A stretch of DNA of 42,300 bases from Candidatus Latescibacterota bacterium (GCA_020352495.1 CP070677.1:787080-829379), one strand, 5' to 3'. Positions 8,614 through 16,635 are shown, counted from the stretch's first letter. The notes: generated by a model not told the origin, from the letters alone. Translations and numbers: made by a program.

Positions 8614-9014
8614 TACAAACCTCCTTGTTATGTTCTTTCGGGGTTAGTCGAATGGCCTACGTGGCCGGCAATACGGCAGGTCCTCGACACGAGGCAGAAT
8701 ATGGTGGCCGGAGTCCCTTCGCTCCCCCCCTTTCCTCGGCACTTCTGCCAGCGAAAGAACTTTTGCGGGAATCACATGCGCCTTGTGGGAAACCACTTGC
8801 TGCGCACCCGTAACATAGCACCACTTTGGGGTTTCGACAAGGTGCCGACCCGTCGAAAACGGCCGTGCAATGGGCAGATTACAGCGTCGGGATCCCAGGT
8901 CCCAATCTGGGTGCTTCCAAATCAGATCGTCGGCATCTGCGCACGGCGCGGTGAATACGCGCAGATCGGACCGTGCGTGGGACCGCTCAGGGTGAGGCCG
9001 GCCCCGAGTGCCGC
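8614..9014. other. Intergenic region between the secreted protein and transketolase-like genes
   Basis: About 400 bases lie here without a credible gene. They hold the promoter of the downstream minus-strand gene (8812-8840) and an inverted repeat with 8-bp arms ATCTGCGC (8935-8942) and GCGCAGAT (8959-8966). The repeat lies 50 bases past the transketolase-like stop codon but has no U-tract after it on the minus strand. Confidence 0.5.
8812..8840 (-). promoter_or_regulatory. Promoter candidate for the sorting-domain protein gene
   Basis: TTGTCG (8835-8840), 17 bases, then TATGTT (8812-8817) preceded by TG plus one base, on the minus strand. It would give a leader of about 190 bases. Confidence 0.5.
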
Positions 9015-11372
9015 TTACCTCTCTTTTACGTACCGCACGATGGCCTGGAACTGGCTTTCTCCATCGAGCCCGGCTTCGGCGATCACCTTGTCGGCTTGCC
9101 CGCTTCCAAGGAAGTGACCTTTTTGGAACGGGTGAAGGGTCATCGCGCGGCCACGCTCCGAGCAGATCCAGCGGTACATGGTGGGTAGCGTGAATCCCGT
9201 GATTCCCATGGCCTCCTGGGCGAGGGCTCGGGGGAATATGCGTTCCTGCTCCTCCGGCGGTAGGGCGTCGAAGAGCTCGGCGCTGGAGACATAATACACG
9301 TTGATATCGATCCCCTCCCCATCCAAAAGCGGCAGCGCGTCCTCGATAAATGCATACGCGACCTCGCTACCCTGCAAGACGACCGTCCCGGCGTCCTTCT
9401 CCTTGGCTCCGCGAAGGAGATACACACCTGTCACGGCATTGGTCGGAGGGGCCAAACGAAGCGCTTTTCGGTCGAGCACTTTCTCGGTTGGCCGTGTGAC
9501 AAACGGGGCGATGACACATGGCCGTTTCGCGAGCGCCGCGGTGACGAGCGGCCATACCTCTTGGGGATCCCACGGCGTGAGCGTAATCATCGTGCCGCGA
9601 GGAAAATTCTCCTCGAGCAGTTGGAGCGGTTGTGGATCGGCGTGGGTGGGACCGTCCTCACCGGTTTTCACACCGGCGTGGGCGCAGATCAAAAAGTACG
9701 GTTTGTACGGTTCGGTCGCAATGGCCTGCCGCGCCTGTTGACCGATGGCGTGGAGGCGGGAGGCGATGTGTCCCAGCGCGGCGATGAACGCGCCATACGA
9801 AGAACCCGCTCCCATGTGATGACCGTATGTCGATAGCCCCGAGAAAACTCCCGACATCGCATCCTCACAAATCCCGCCAATCGACAACAGCCGCGCGCCT
9901 GGATTGTTGAGCGAGTTGTAGTAACCATCGGGAAAACCTTTTCCCGCGACGTTCACACTGGTGGACCCCAGTAGGTCCGCCGCGGCGGCGAAGATCGCGC
10001 CCTCGCTCACCGTGTTGTAGTAGTTGAGCACCTTACCGAGCTCACCACGAAGCGTCGTCGCCGTCCCCGGCTCCAAAACGAGTTCTTTTGGGATCGAGCG
10101 CTCGTTGCCGGCGGCCGTCTCATAGACCTTTTCGATTTTGGGCGCCTTGTCACGAGGTTTCCGCTCGAGACAGTTGAGCCGTTCACGGGCGTCGAGAAGC
10201 CGCTGGGCCATGGCCTTGGTATCGACATAGCCGTTTTCCAACGCTTTTCGCACAACGAGAAGGGCATCCCAGAGACACTGCTCGACGACATCCGCGTCCT
10301 GACCCCCGTCACACCTTTCACAGTCCGTCTCACACGTTGGCAACCTCCCGCCGATCTTATCGAGCAACGGCTGGACCGCCTCGTAGAACCCATCCGAACA
10401 AAGCTTGTGACCCGCCCCGTGGGAGAGACGCCCCTCGATCCCATACTGCCACCCCTTGGTCGTCCGGTATACGATCGCCGTCGGCTGACCGTTATCGATC
10501 GTCCGGGCTTTCCGCTGCGCGGCCACGATTTGTTGGAAGTTTCGGCCGTCCGGGACGAGAATCACGTTCCAGTCATGGAGATAGGCAAACTCCATTGGAG
10601 TCCATTGGACATAGTCGCCCGGCTCTTCCCCATCGCGGCATACGTGGTTTGTATCGATCGATGCCTGATTCCAGTCGATATGCATGACGGCATTGCCAAG
10701 CGAGGCCGTCCCGGCCGCCGCCATCGCCTCACACACGCGTCCCGGAGTCATACCACCCTCACCCTCGACGATGTGAAGTCGCGGCGCCAATGCTCCGTAG
10801 TAGTCGAGCGCGCCAAGGGCAAGTCCTAACGATGTGGCCACACCCACACCTGAGGCGCCGGTCGACAAACGGATAAACGGTGTGGCCGGCGTCGGGTGGC
10901 CGTCCAGTGGTTTCGAGCTGAATTTCGAGAACAGAGGGGTTTTTGTTATCGGGTTTCGTCTGAACCCAAGAAGATCCTCGAGACGAAACTGGAGCTTCTC
11001 ATCCTTGGCAAGGAGCTGGGGGGCGCCTATCCTGGTGACCTCGTTTCTCAGCCCCCACATTGCGTAGAGCCCCAATGCCTTGTGCCCCGCCGCGTACGAG
11101 ATCATGTCCGCGTCCTGCCGGTCGGGATCCGACACGTCGTAATCCATCGCATCAAACACGATCGCGGCTACGAACCGCCCCGAAGAGATGGACCCACCCG
11201 GGTGACCGGACATGGGGACATAATTGTAAAGCAATGCACATAGCGACCGGTAAACGAGGTCAAAGGCTTCGAAGTTCTTGACCTCATCGTCCGTAAGCGG
11301 TTTGCCAAGGGTTTTGAGCTCCTCTGCGATGTCGACATAGGTTCCTCGCCTCGGTCCAAACGCGAATCCCAT
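9015..11372 (-). CDS. Transketolase-like thiamine-diphosphate enzyme with Cys-rich linker
   Basis: This 785-aa protein is longer than typical transketolases (about 620-680 aa). The TPP domain shows SGHPGGSIS (His57), AGHKALGLY (His97) and the cofactor motif GEGG (204-207) with Asn235 in DWNQ. The pyrimidine domain has GICEDAM (Glu503, the expected activating glutamate) and GEDGPTHADPQ (571-577). The C-terminal transketolase domain closes the protein. Between the halves lies an insert of about 90 residues with Cys347, Cys351, Cys354 and Cys366, a CX3CX2C cluster not usual in the family. AAGGAG six bases upstream supports the ATG. It follows the aminotransferase gene by 112 bases in the same direction with no clear terminator between, so it probably shares the glycine riboswitch. 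A ketol-transfer reaction is likely; the actual substrates may not be pentose-phosphate sugars. Confidence 0.85.
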   Translation of the reverse strand: MGFAFGPRRGTYVDIAEELKTLGKPLTDDEVKNFEAFDLVYRSLCALLYNYVPMSGHPGGSISSGRFVAAIVFDAMDYDVSDPDRQDADMISYAAGHKALGLYAMWGLRNEVTRIGAPQLLAKDEKLQFRLEDLLGFRRNPITKTPLFSKFSSKPLDGHPTPATPFIRLSTGASGVGVATSLGLALGALDYYGALAPRLHIVEGEGGMTPGRVCEAMAAAGTASLGNAVMHIDWNQASIDTNHVCRDGEEPGDYVQWTPMEFAYLHDWNVILVPDGRNFQQIVAAQRKARTIDNGQPTAIVYRTTKGWQYGIEGRLSHGAGHKLCSDGFYEAVQPLLDKIGGRLPTCETDCERCDGGQDADVVEQCLWDALLVVRKALENGYVDTKAMAQRLLDARERLNCLERKPRDKAPKIEKVYETAAGNERSIPKELVLEPGTATTLRGELGKVLNYYNTVSEGAIFAAAADLLGSTSVNVAGKGFPDGYYNSLNNPGARLLSIGGICEDAMSGVFSGLSTYGHHMGAGSSYGAFIAALGHIASRLHAIGQQARQAIATEPYKPYFLICAHAGVKTGEDGPTHADPQPLQLLEENFPRGTMITLTPWDPQEVWPLVTAALAKRPCVIAPFVTRPTEKVLDRKALRLAPPTNAVTGVYLLRGAKEKDAGTVVLQGSEVAYAFIEDALPLLDGEGIDINVYYVSSAELFDALPPEEQERIFPRALAQEAMGITGFTLPTMYRWICSERGRAMTLHPFQKGHFLGSGQADKVIAEAGLDGESQFQAIVRYVKER

Positions 11373-11484
11373 GATACGCTCCTTTCACGACCCTCCGTTT
11401 CAATGATCCTCAACGATGATTGCCGGATGCCAGCTCCCGGCGAGGTCGGCCGCGCTTGGGCCGTCTGGCATCAAGCCGCTGGCA

Positions 11485-12783
11485 CTAATAGAGATGGTCT
11501 CCTTTTTCGAAGAAAACTTTGAATCCTTCCTTATCAACCGTCGCCGCCTCGATCCGCCGGACACCCTCCTTAAGGGAGTCCATGTCGGTCGCCGTCGACA
11601 ACCTCAAGAAATGTCTGCCCTCGCTTCCGATCGCCCCAAACGACCGGCGGTCCATTGTGGCCACGCCATGCTCATAGAGCGCAAACATCTGGAATATCGT
11701 CGAGGGACTGGTCACCTTTTTGGTCTTGGCGTCGAGGCCCTCGTAAGCGCCAACGACACCGAGAGTTTCACACGCACCCCCAATATTGGGAAAAACGTAA
11801 AACGCCCCCTCCGGTTTCTGGCAGCCGACACCATCGATCGCATTCAATGCGTCCACCACAACATCACGACGCTTCTGGAACTCGGCCACCATGGAAGTGA
11901 CGATGTCACGGTTTTCTGGTCCGTCGAGTGCCTGCTTCCCTGCTTCCTGGATAAACGGCGGCGTGCACGATATGATATTGATATTGAACTGACGAAAAAC
12001 CATCGCCTCGTCGACCGTCGGCAGCACGGCGTACCCCAGTCGCCACCCCGTCATCGCGTACGATTTGGAGTGTCCGCTCACCAGCACCGTCCTTTCGGCC
12101 ATTCCGGGCTGCGAGACAATGCTTTGATGCCTTTTCCCATCAAAAACGATGTCTTCGTAGACCTCGTCCGAATAGATCCGCAACCCTGGGCCGGCCTTTT
12201 CGCGGATCACGGCGGCGATGTCCTTCAGATCGTCTTCGGTGAGCACACCTCCCGTGGGATTCGAGGGGGAGTTGATGATCAACACCTTTGTTTTTGGCGT
12301 GATTAGCTTCTCGATGTCACCCGCATCGAACCGAAAGTTCTTTTCTTCCTCGAGATGAAGCGGCACGGGTTTGGCCCCAACGAATGTCACCCACGACTCG
12401 TAGATGGGAAACCCGGGGCTTGGGTATATCACTTCGTCCCCGGGATTGACGTACGCCATCATCGTGTACGAGATCGGCGGTTTGGCACCTGTGGTGACGA
12501 CCACCCGCTCGGGGACGGCGTCGATCCCTCTTGATTTGCTTACCTGACTCGCAATCGACTTTCTCAGCGGCAGAATCCCCTGGGGGTCGGTGTAGTGCGA
12601 GTTCCCCGCCTCGATGTTCTTGATTCCCACGCGGTTGATGTTTTCCGCGCTGTTGAAGTCGGGCTCTCCAAGATTGAGCTTGATGACTTTCATCCCTTTT
12701 TCTTCGCACCGCTTGATATCATCACCTATTTTAAATGCGTTCTCCGTACCCAGATCACTCACACGCCTAGAAAACACGCTCAT
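11485..12783 (-). CDS. Class I/II PLP-dependent aminotransferase under a glycine riboswitch
   Basis: The 432-aa product has all main fold-type I aspartate-aminotransferase landmarks: the NLGEPDF start, HYTDPQG, NSPSNPTGG (Asn175), YSDEVYED (Asp206, Tyr209), the PLP lysine in SGHSKSYAMTGWRLGYA (Lys240, Arg248) and a C-terminal arginine in HFLRLSTAT. This is the subgroup that includes aspartate, alanine and aromatic aminotransferases. It is slightly longer than usual, with an insertion around residues 365-385. GGGGGTGG four bases upstream supports the ATG. The 5' leader carries a tandem glycine riboswitch, so glycine is very probably a substrate, product or signal; a glycine/glyoxylate or serine-linked transamination is plausible but not proven. 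Confidence 0.92.
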   Translation of the reverse strand: MSVFSRRVSDLGTENAFKIGDDIKRCEEKGMKVIKLNLGEPDFNSAENINRVGIKNIEAGNSHYTDPQGILPLRKSIASQVSKSRGIDAVPERVVVTTGAKPPISYTMMAYVNPGDEVIYPSPGFPIYESWVTFVGAKPVPLHLEEEKNFRFDAGDIEKLITPKTKVLIINSPSNPTGGVLTEDDLKDIAAVIREKAGPGLRIYSDEVYEDIVFDGKRHQSIVSQPGMAERTVLVSGHSKSYAMTGWRLGYAVLPTVDEAMVFRQFNINIISCTPPFIQEAGKQALDGPENRDIVTSMVAEFQKRRDVVVDALNAIDGVGCQKPEGAFYVFPNIGGACETLGVVGAYEGLDAKTKKVTSPSTIFQMFALYEHGVATMDRRSFGAIGSEGRHFLRLSTATDMDSLKEGVRRIEAATVDKEGFKVFFEKGDHLY

Positions 12784-12871
12784 GGGACCACCCCCAGAAA
12801 AGTTCGCAACAAACCCGCTCGATCAAACCAACGGACCATTCAAGATAATTGATATACTTGCCCAAACAAAC

Positions 12872-12895
12872 GGGGCAGAACTCTAATTCCGCCCC
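12872..12895 (-). terminator. Expression-platform terminator of the glycine riboswitch
   Basis: On the minus strand GGGGCGGAA pairs with TTCTGCCCC (9 bp with one G-U) around a TTAGAG loop, followed by CGTTTGTTT. Its 5' arm shares bases 12893-12895 with the 3' side of the second aptamer's P1 helix, so the two structures exclude each other. That arrangement predicts an ON switch: glycine stabilises P1 and prevents termination. Confidence 0.75.
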
Positions 12896-13080
12896 TGTCT
12901 TTTTTACCTGTGAGATTACCCTTACCGCTCAAGGGCTTACCCCGTCGGCGCCCAAGTCGATACCTTGAGACTTTCCAGGAGACACAGGGTTCCAGTCCTT
13001 TTGCCTGAGAGTTTCAGCCCACCTTGCGAAGGCCTTGCCCCTTCGGCGCCCGTTTGTCCCGGGCCTCTCCTGGGAACCCC
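12893..13080 (-). ncRNA. Tandem glycine riboswitch
   Basis: Read on the minus strand, aptamer 1 (about 13080-12987) matches the gcvT-type consensus closely: GGAGAG, then GCGCCGAAGGGGCAAG, then GAAACTCTCAGGCAAAAGGAC, closed by a P1 helix of GGGTTCC with GGAACCC. Aptamer 2 (about 12989-12893) has GCGCCGACGGGGTAAGC and AATCTCACAGGTAAAA with P1 of CCCTGT and ACAGGG. The two aptamers abut with nearly no linker. Aptamer 2 departs from consensus: GGAAAG instead of GGAGAG and CTCACAGG instead of CTCTCAGG. A terminator follows at 12872-12895, then the aminotransferase start at 12783. The family assignment of aptamer 1 is close to certain from motif order alone. Confidence 0.93.
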
Positions 13081-13100
13081 GATTAGACAACCGCTATTTT

Positions 13101-13129
13101 CACATATTGTTCGCGCGTTGGCAACACAA
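13101..13129 (-). promoter_or_regulatory. Possible promoter of the glycine riboswitch operon
   Basis: TTGTGT (13124-13129), 17 bases, then TATGTG (13101-13106) on the minus strand. The predicted start near 13095 falls just before the first aptamer at 13080, as expected, but both boxes are only moderate matches. Confidence 0.35.
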
Positions 13130-13472
13130 AAGCCCGGCCGCGTAACGTCGCATGCGGCAGCTACAGAACCCCATCGGTTGCCTGCGCTGATCATTTGGTA
13201 CGACGACGTCTCCCACCACCCCTCGGATACGTGTGATGTCTTGGCCACCCGAAGATTGACAAAAGTCAAACACGCGCACGTTTTTGTTATGCGAAAGCCT
13301 CGTCGTGTTGGGTTGAGTCAAATCCCCTCCGGCGCACGATTGCACCGAGCTTGATTGCACCTCACGACACCGCCTTTTATGTACCGGGTCAAACCTCGAG
13401 TGCCGGCCGTGTGTGTTTTGAAAAAAATCTCGCGACGATCGATAACTTTTTTTTGAAACTCAAAGGTTGTGC
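13130..13472. other. Intergenic stretch without recognised features
   Basis: This gap lies between the riboswitch promoter and the small-RNA promoter. It has a TTGAC-AAAA-GTCAA inverted repeat near 13256-13269 and a repeated GATTGCACC near 13337-13361. I see no credible gene or RNA family in it. Confidence 0.4.
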
Positions 13473-13500
13473 TTGCACACAAAACAATTTGTGCTATCAT
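13473..13500 (+). promoter_or_regulatory. Extended -10 promoter of a candidate small RNA
   Basis: TTGCAC (13473-13478), a 16-base spacer and TATCAT (13495-13500) preceded by TG plus one base. It points into a stretch with no plus-strand gene until 20843. Confidence 0.6.
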
Positions 13501-13506
13501 TGGGGG

Positions 13507-13630
13507 GAAGACATCGCGATACCAACGCGGAAAACTCGAATTACCCGCCGGGCGTTCTCGACTGGGTTAGGGGTCAGCAGAAAAACCCTTGAATGATTGA
13601 GAAAAAGCCCACGTCCGGCGGGTATTTTTT
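13507..13630 (+). ncRNA. Candidate free-standing small RNA, family unknown
   Basis: A predicted transcript of about 124 nt starts after the promoter at 13473-13500. It ends in a 13-bp stem (13543-13555 with 13611-13623, one G-U pair) followed by A and seven Ts, a good intrinsic terminator geometry. The stem encloses a 55-nt insert with further short pairings (GGGTT 13564-13568 with AACCC 13584-13588; TCTC 13556-13559 with GAGA 13599-13602). The 5' part has a small CGCG-N7-CGCG hairpin near 13515-13529. The downstream genes are on the opposite strand, so it is not a leader. It did not match 6S, SRP, tmRNA, RNase P or a riboswitch class that I recognise. Confidence 0.4.
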
Positions 13631-13631
13631 T

Positions 13632-13658
13632 GCAGTTCTTCTGCCGCAGTTCTTCTGC
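13632..13658. repeat. Tandem pair of a 13-base palindromic unit
   Basis: GCAGTTCTTCTGC occurs at 13632-13644 and again at 13646-13658. Each copy is itself an inverted repeat (GCAG-N5-CTGC), and the second extends to a 6-bp stem (CCGCAG/CTGCGG). It lies between the small-RNA terminator and the end of the minus-strand operon. Confidence 0.6.
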
Positions 13659-13683
13659 GGATTTACTGCGGTTTCGCGCGGCT

Positions 13684-14130
13684 CTATCGAAACGCGCGAC
13701 GGAGCCCGATCAACGCACCGAGAAGAACGAGTTCGATGACACCGAGCTTGATGTTCCAGCTGATCAGGCGACCCTTTACCTGCTCCTTTTCTTTTTCGAG
13801 ATGCTCGAGTGATCGTCTGCTCCTCATCTCTTTCCCGTCGATAATCGTTTCCATTTTTGCAAACGACATGGAGGACCTCATGGCAGCGCCCGACTTTGTC
13901 CCCGCCAGGGAGTCGGGAATTTCGCTCAACCGTTCCCTTTCGAGTCGCACAGCTTCCGAAAGCTCCGCCCTCTCTTTCTCGACGGATTCCAAATTGGCTC
14001 TGTGTTCACGAATCGAAGTTTCGATCTCTTCCACTGCCCCCATACCCCTCACCGTCACCACACCGATGACGGCCCCACCAGCAACCAACAAGACCAACAA
14101 GACCCAAAACAGTGTCCGCATGATGCGCAT
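13684..14130 (-). CDS. Small coiled-coil protein with two membrane segments
   Basis: The start is the ATG at 14130 (148 aa), preceded by GAGAGG five bases upstream; the frame upstream of it overlaps the amidohydrolase gene and is not coding. The product has a hydrophobic segment at residues about 7-27 (FWVLLVLLVAGGAVIGVVTV). A long charged helical region rich in Glu/Arg/Leu follows (about 35-118, likely coiled coil), then a second hydrophobic segment near the C-terminus (IKLGVIELVLLGALIG). I do not recognise the family. It is the last gene of a six-gene minus-strand operon. Its topology suggests a periplasmic or cytoplasmic coiled coil tethered at both ends. No enzymatic motif is visible. Confidence 0.7.
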   Translation of the reverse strand: MRIMRTLFWVLLVLLVAGGAVIGVVTVRGMGAVEEIETSIREHRANLESVEKERAELSEAVRLERERLSEIPDSLAGTKSGAAMRSSMSFAKMETIIDGKEMRSRRSLEHLEKEKEQVKGRLISWNIKLGVIELVLLGALIGLRRAFR

Positions 14131-14140
14131 TTTTGCCTCT

Positions 14141-15844
14141 CTACTTCGACCCCGCAGCCTCTTCGGCGGCGGAATACACCACGGCCCCACCAACGATCGT
14201 GTAGACGACGTTGGTCGAAAGGATCTCTTTTGGGGCCACATTCATCACATCTCGGTCCAACACTGTAACGTCAGCTAATTTGCCCACTTCCAGCGTACCC
14301 TTAAGGTTCTCTGAGAAGGCGGCGTGTGCCGTGTGGACGGTGAACCCACGCACCGCTTCTTCCGCCGTCATCCGTTGCTCGGGTTGCCATCCGCCTTCGG
14401 GCCAGCCGTCGTGATCCTGACGGGTGATGGCGGCATAGATCCCCCAGAGAGGACTGACCCCTTCGACGGGAAAATCCGATCCGCAAACGATCGCACACCC
14501 GCTCTCGATGAGCGTCCGCCACGCGTAGGCTCCTTTCACTCGCTCAGGACCCAACCGATCACCCGCCCAATACATGTCCGAAGTCGCGTGTGTTGGCTGC
14601 ATCGATGGGATCACACCAAGGCGTTTGAACCGGCCTATGTCATCGGGCGCTAGAACCTGTGCGTGTTCGATCCGAAGCCGAGGATCGGAAACGGACACTT
14701 TCGCGAGTGCTTCTTCATACACATCGAGCATCAGTCGGTTCCCCGCATCTCCGATGGCGTGTGTGCACACTTGAAACCCATGCTCCAGCGCGAGGGTTGT
14801 CCATTCGAGCAGCTCTTCGCGTGTATGTTGAAAGAGGCCTTTGTTCGACCGCTCATCCGCATACGGTTCGAGAAGCGCGGCGCCACGTGATCCAAGGGCA
14901 CCGTCCGCGTAGAGTTTGAGCGCACGCACCGTGAGGTATCCCCCGTCGTCAACGATCGGCCCCTGACGTATCCGTTCGACGGTAAATGTGGTGTCGTCGG
15001 AGTCGAGCATCGCATAGACACGGAAATCGAGCTCTTCCCGAACGGCAAGATAACGGAGCACCTCGAAGTCCACCTTCTCCACACCGGCATCGTGAACACC
15101 GGTCAGCCCGTTTCGATGACACTCTCGCACCGCCAGACGGACTCGCCGGACCCTGTCTTCGAAACACGGTTCGGGTATCTTTTCGAAGACGAGATCTACC
15201 GCTTCATCGATGAGCACGCCGGTTGGCTCTCCATCGGCATCGCGTATGATTCGTCCGCCAAACGGATCCGGTGTCTCCGCCGTGATGTTACACAAACGCA
15301 ATGCCTCCGCGTTCACCCAAGCGGCATGGCCATCGACACGTCTCAGATAGACCGGATTGGCTTCGGTGCCATTCAGGTCCTTCCATGTCGGAAATTCTTT
15401 GATCTCCCAATCGTTCTGATCCCACCCACGTCCTTCGATCCAAGTACCGGGTGGGGTCTTGGCCTGCCACTCGCGGACTCGTTTCCGGACGTCTTCACGT
15501 GACGTCGTCCCGTGGAGGTTTACCTGGACGAGAAGCTTCCCCAATCCATCGAGATGCGCGTGGGCATCGACAAAACCGGGGAACGCGGTCTTGCCTTCGA
15601 GATCGATCGTCGTCGTTTTCTCGCCTTTGTGTGACGCCACATCCTCACGGGAGCCAACAAAGACGACTCGATCCCCCGCGATGGCGATTGCCTCTACCTC
15701 GGGTCGATCAGGGGTCAGTGTATAAATCGTCCCGCCGACAAGGATCAAGTCCGCCTCTTCCTCCGTCCCGGTGACGGCACCGGGTGTCGCCAGACTAGTT
15801 ACGAGCAGCATTGCAGTCAGCAAGACAGTATGGGTTCGATTCAT
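14141..15844 (-). CDS. Exported YtcJ-like amidohydrolase
   Basis: The 567-aa protein starts with a signal peptide (residues about 1-26, hydrophobic VLLTAMLLVTSLATPG). It then shows the amidohydrolase-superfamily pattern of the YtcJ/N-substituted formamide deformylase group: FVDAHAHLDG (metal ligands His95, His97), YADGALGSRGAALLEPY, THAIGDAGN, RIEHAQVL, SMQPTHATSDM, and GSDFPVEGVSPLWGIYAA with the last metal-ligand Asp. The final beta-sandwich segment (GTLEVGKLADVTVLDRD) is typical. It should hydrolyse an amide or similar C-N bond with one or two metal ions, probably in the periplasm. Its ATG overlaps the TGA of the upstream barrel gene by four bases. The physiological substrate is unknown, as for most of this family. 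Confidence 0.88.
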   Translation of the reverse strand: MNRTHTVLLTAMLLVTSLATPGAVTGTEEEADLILVGGTIYTLTPDRPEVEAIAIAGDRVVFVGSREDVASHKGEKTTTIDLEGKTAFPGFVDAHAHLDGLGKLLVQVNLHGTTSREDVRKRVREWQAKTPPGTWIEGRGWDQNDWEIKEFPTWKDLNGTEANPVYLRRVDGHAAWVNAEALRLCNITAETPDPFGGRIIRDADGEPTGVLIDEAVDLVFEKIPEPCFEDRVRRVRLAVRECHRNGLTGVHDAGVEKVDFEVLRYLAVREELDFRVYAMLDSDDTTFTVERIRQGPIVDDGGYLTVRALKLYADGALGSRGAALLEPYADERSNKGLFQHTREELLEWTTLALEHGFQVCTHAIGDAGNRLMLDVYEEALAKVSVSDPRLRIEHAQVLAPDDIGRFKRLGVIPSMQPTHATSDMYWAGDRLGPERVKGAYAWRTLIESGCAIVCGSDFPVEGVSPLWGIYAAITRQDHDGWPEGGWQPEQRMTAEEAVRGFTVHTAHAAFSENLKGTLEVGKLADVTVLDRDVMNVAPKEILSTNVVYTIVGGAVVYSAAEEAAGSK

Positions 15845-16635
15845 TTAGCACCTGACTTTGTTTTGGGTGAATTCCTCAAAAATACGGATAGACCGATTGT
15901 GAATCGATGCTCCGAAAAATCCGCGACGGGGTCGTTTAGTATCCGGCGAAACCGGTACTCGACCCGGAATCCGGCCAACGGCCCAAGCAACGACCTCACC
16001 CCGACGCCAAGGCCAACCGGGTACCGGCTCTGTCCAAAACTCCCAATCTCCTGGTGTCTCCATCCGCCTCCGATCGAAACAAATGGATGACTTCCCGTGT
16101 TTCCCCACCGCATGCCCCAGGTAAACGCGCTTTCGACATCGAACTGGTCGAGGTCGCTTACGTGAGCATACCCGAGACCCACTTCGACACTGGCCATCCC
16201 TACCCAGAGGTTCTTGAACAAACCAGTGTGAACACGGACCGACCCCGTCTGGATGCCCTCTACAGTGGCAAGCTCCCCGCCGACGCCCAACTCGATCGCG
16301 CCGGAGACGAGCGCACCCGATTCGACGGTCGCCGTCCCGCCCATTCCGGCTGCATCATCCATTGGCTGTGACCTCCCGTCATTCGGTCCCCTTGCCATCG
16401 TGAACGTCCCGCTCGGAATCCTTCGCCCGGCAAACGCCAAATCCGGAGTCGCACACACCGCCCCGACAAACCACAGAATCGCTGGGCAAAGCAGACACCA
16501 AGCCTGGATTTTGAGCGCGCTTTTTGACTCGTGTCTCGATTGTCCGCGCGCCGGCCCAGTGGTTGTTTTCGGTGCAGCGTGCCATCGAACGTGTCGTGTC
16601 GCCACGCCAACTCGGTCACCGCTCCCACGCATCAT
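15841..16635 (-). CDS. Outer-membrane beta-barrel protein
   Basis: The 264-aa frame overlaps the end of the upstream lipoprotein gene by 20 bases and the amidohydrolase start by four. After a basic, poorly conserved-looking stretch (residues 1-40), a hydrophobic segment (IQAWCLLCPAILWFVGAVCA...AFAG, about 43-70) looks like the signal peptide. The true start could therefore be later, but no better in-frame start codon is obvious. From residue about 95 the sequence has alternating hydrophobic/polar strands with glycine- and aromatic-rich turns (VEVGLGYAHVSDLDQF, FTWGMRWGN, HPFVSIGGGWRH, VEYRFRRI). It ends with HRFTIGLSVFLRN, a typical barrel C-terminus. This fits an 8-stranded OmpA/OmpW-like barrel. 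Its role is not known. Confidence 0.7.
   Translation of the reverse strand: MMRGSGDRVGVATRHVRWHAAPKTTTGPARGQSRHESKSALKIQAWCLLCPAILWFVGAVCATPDLAFAGRRIPSGTFTMARGPNDGRSQPMDDAAGMGGTATVESGALVSGAIELGVGGELATVEGIQTGSVRVHTGLFKNLWVGMASVEVGLGYAHVSDLDQFDVESAFTWGMRWGNTGSHPFVSIGGGWRHQEIGSFGQSRYPVGLGVGVRSLLGPLAGFRVEYRFRRILNDPVADFSEHRFTIGLSVFLRNSPKTKSGAK

Noticed and set aside
8935-8966. Inverted repeat as a transketolase-like gene terminator
   Set aside because: The 8-bp stem is perfect but no run of T follows it on the minus strand, so an intrinsic terminator is not supported.
11416-12306. 296-codon open frame on the plus strand
   Set aside because: It is antisense to the aminotransferase, whose PLP lysine and other motifs are intact on the minus strand.
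13305-13340. tRNA-like 3' half (GGGTTGAGTCAAATCCC followed by a GC-rich end)
   Set aside because: The T-arm loop would be 11 bases instead of 7, and no acceptor, D-arm or anticodon arm can be drawn upstream.
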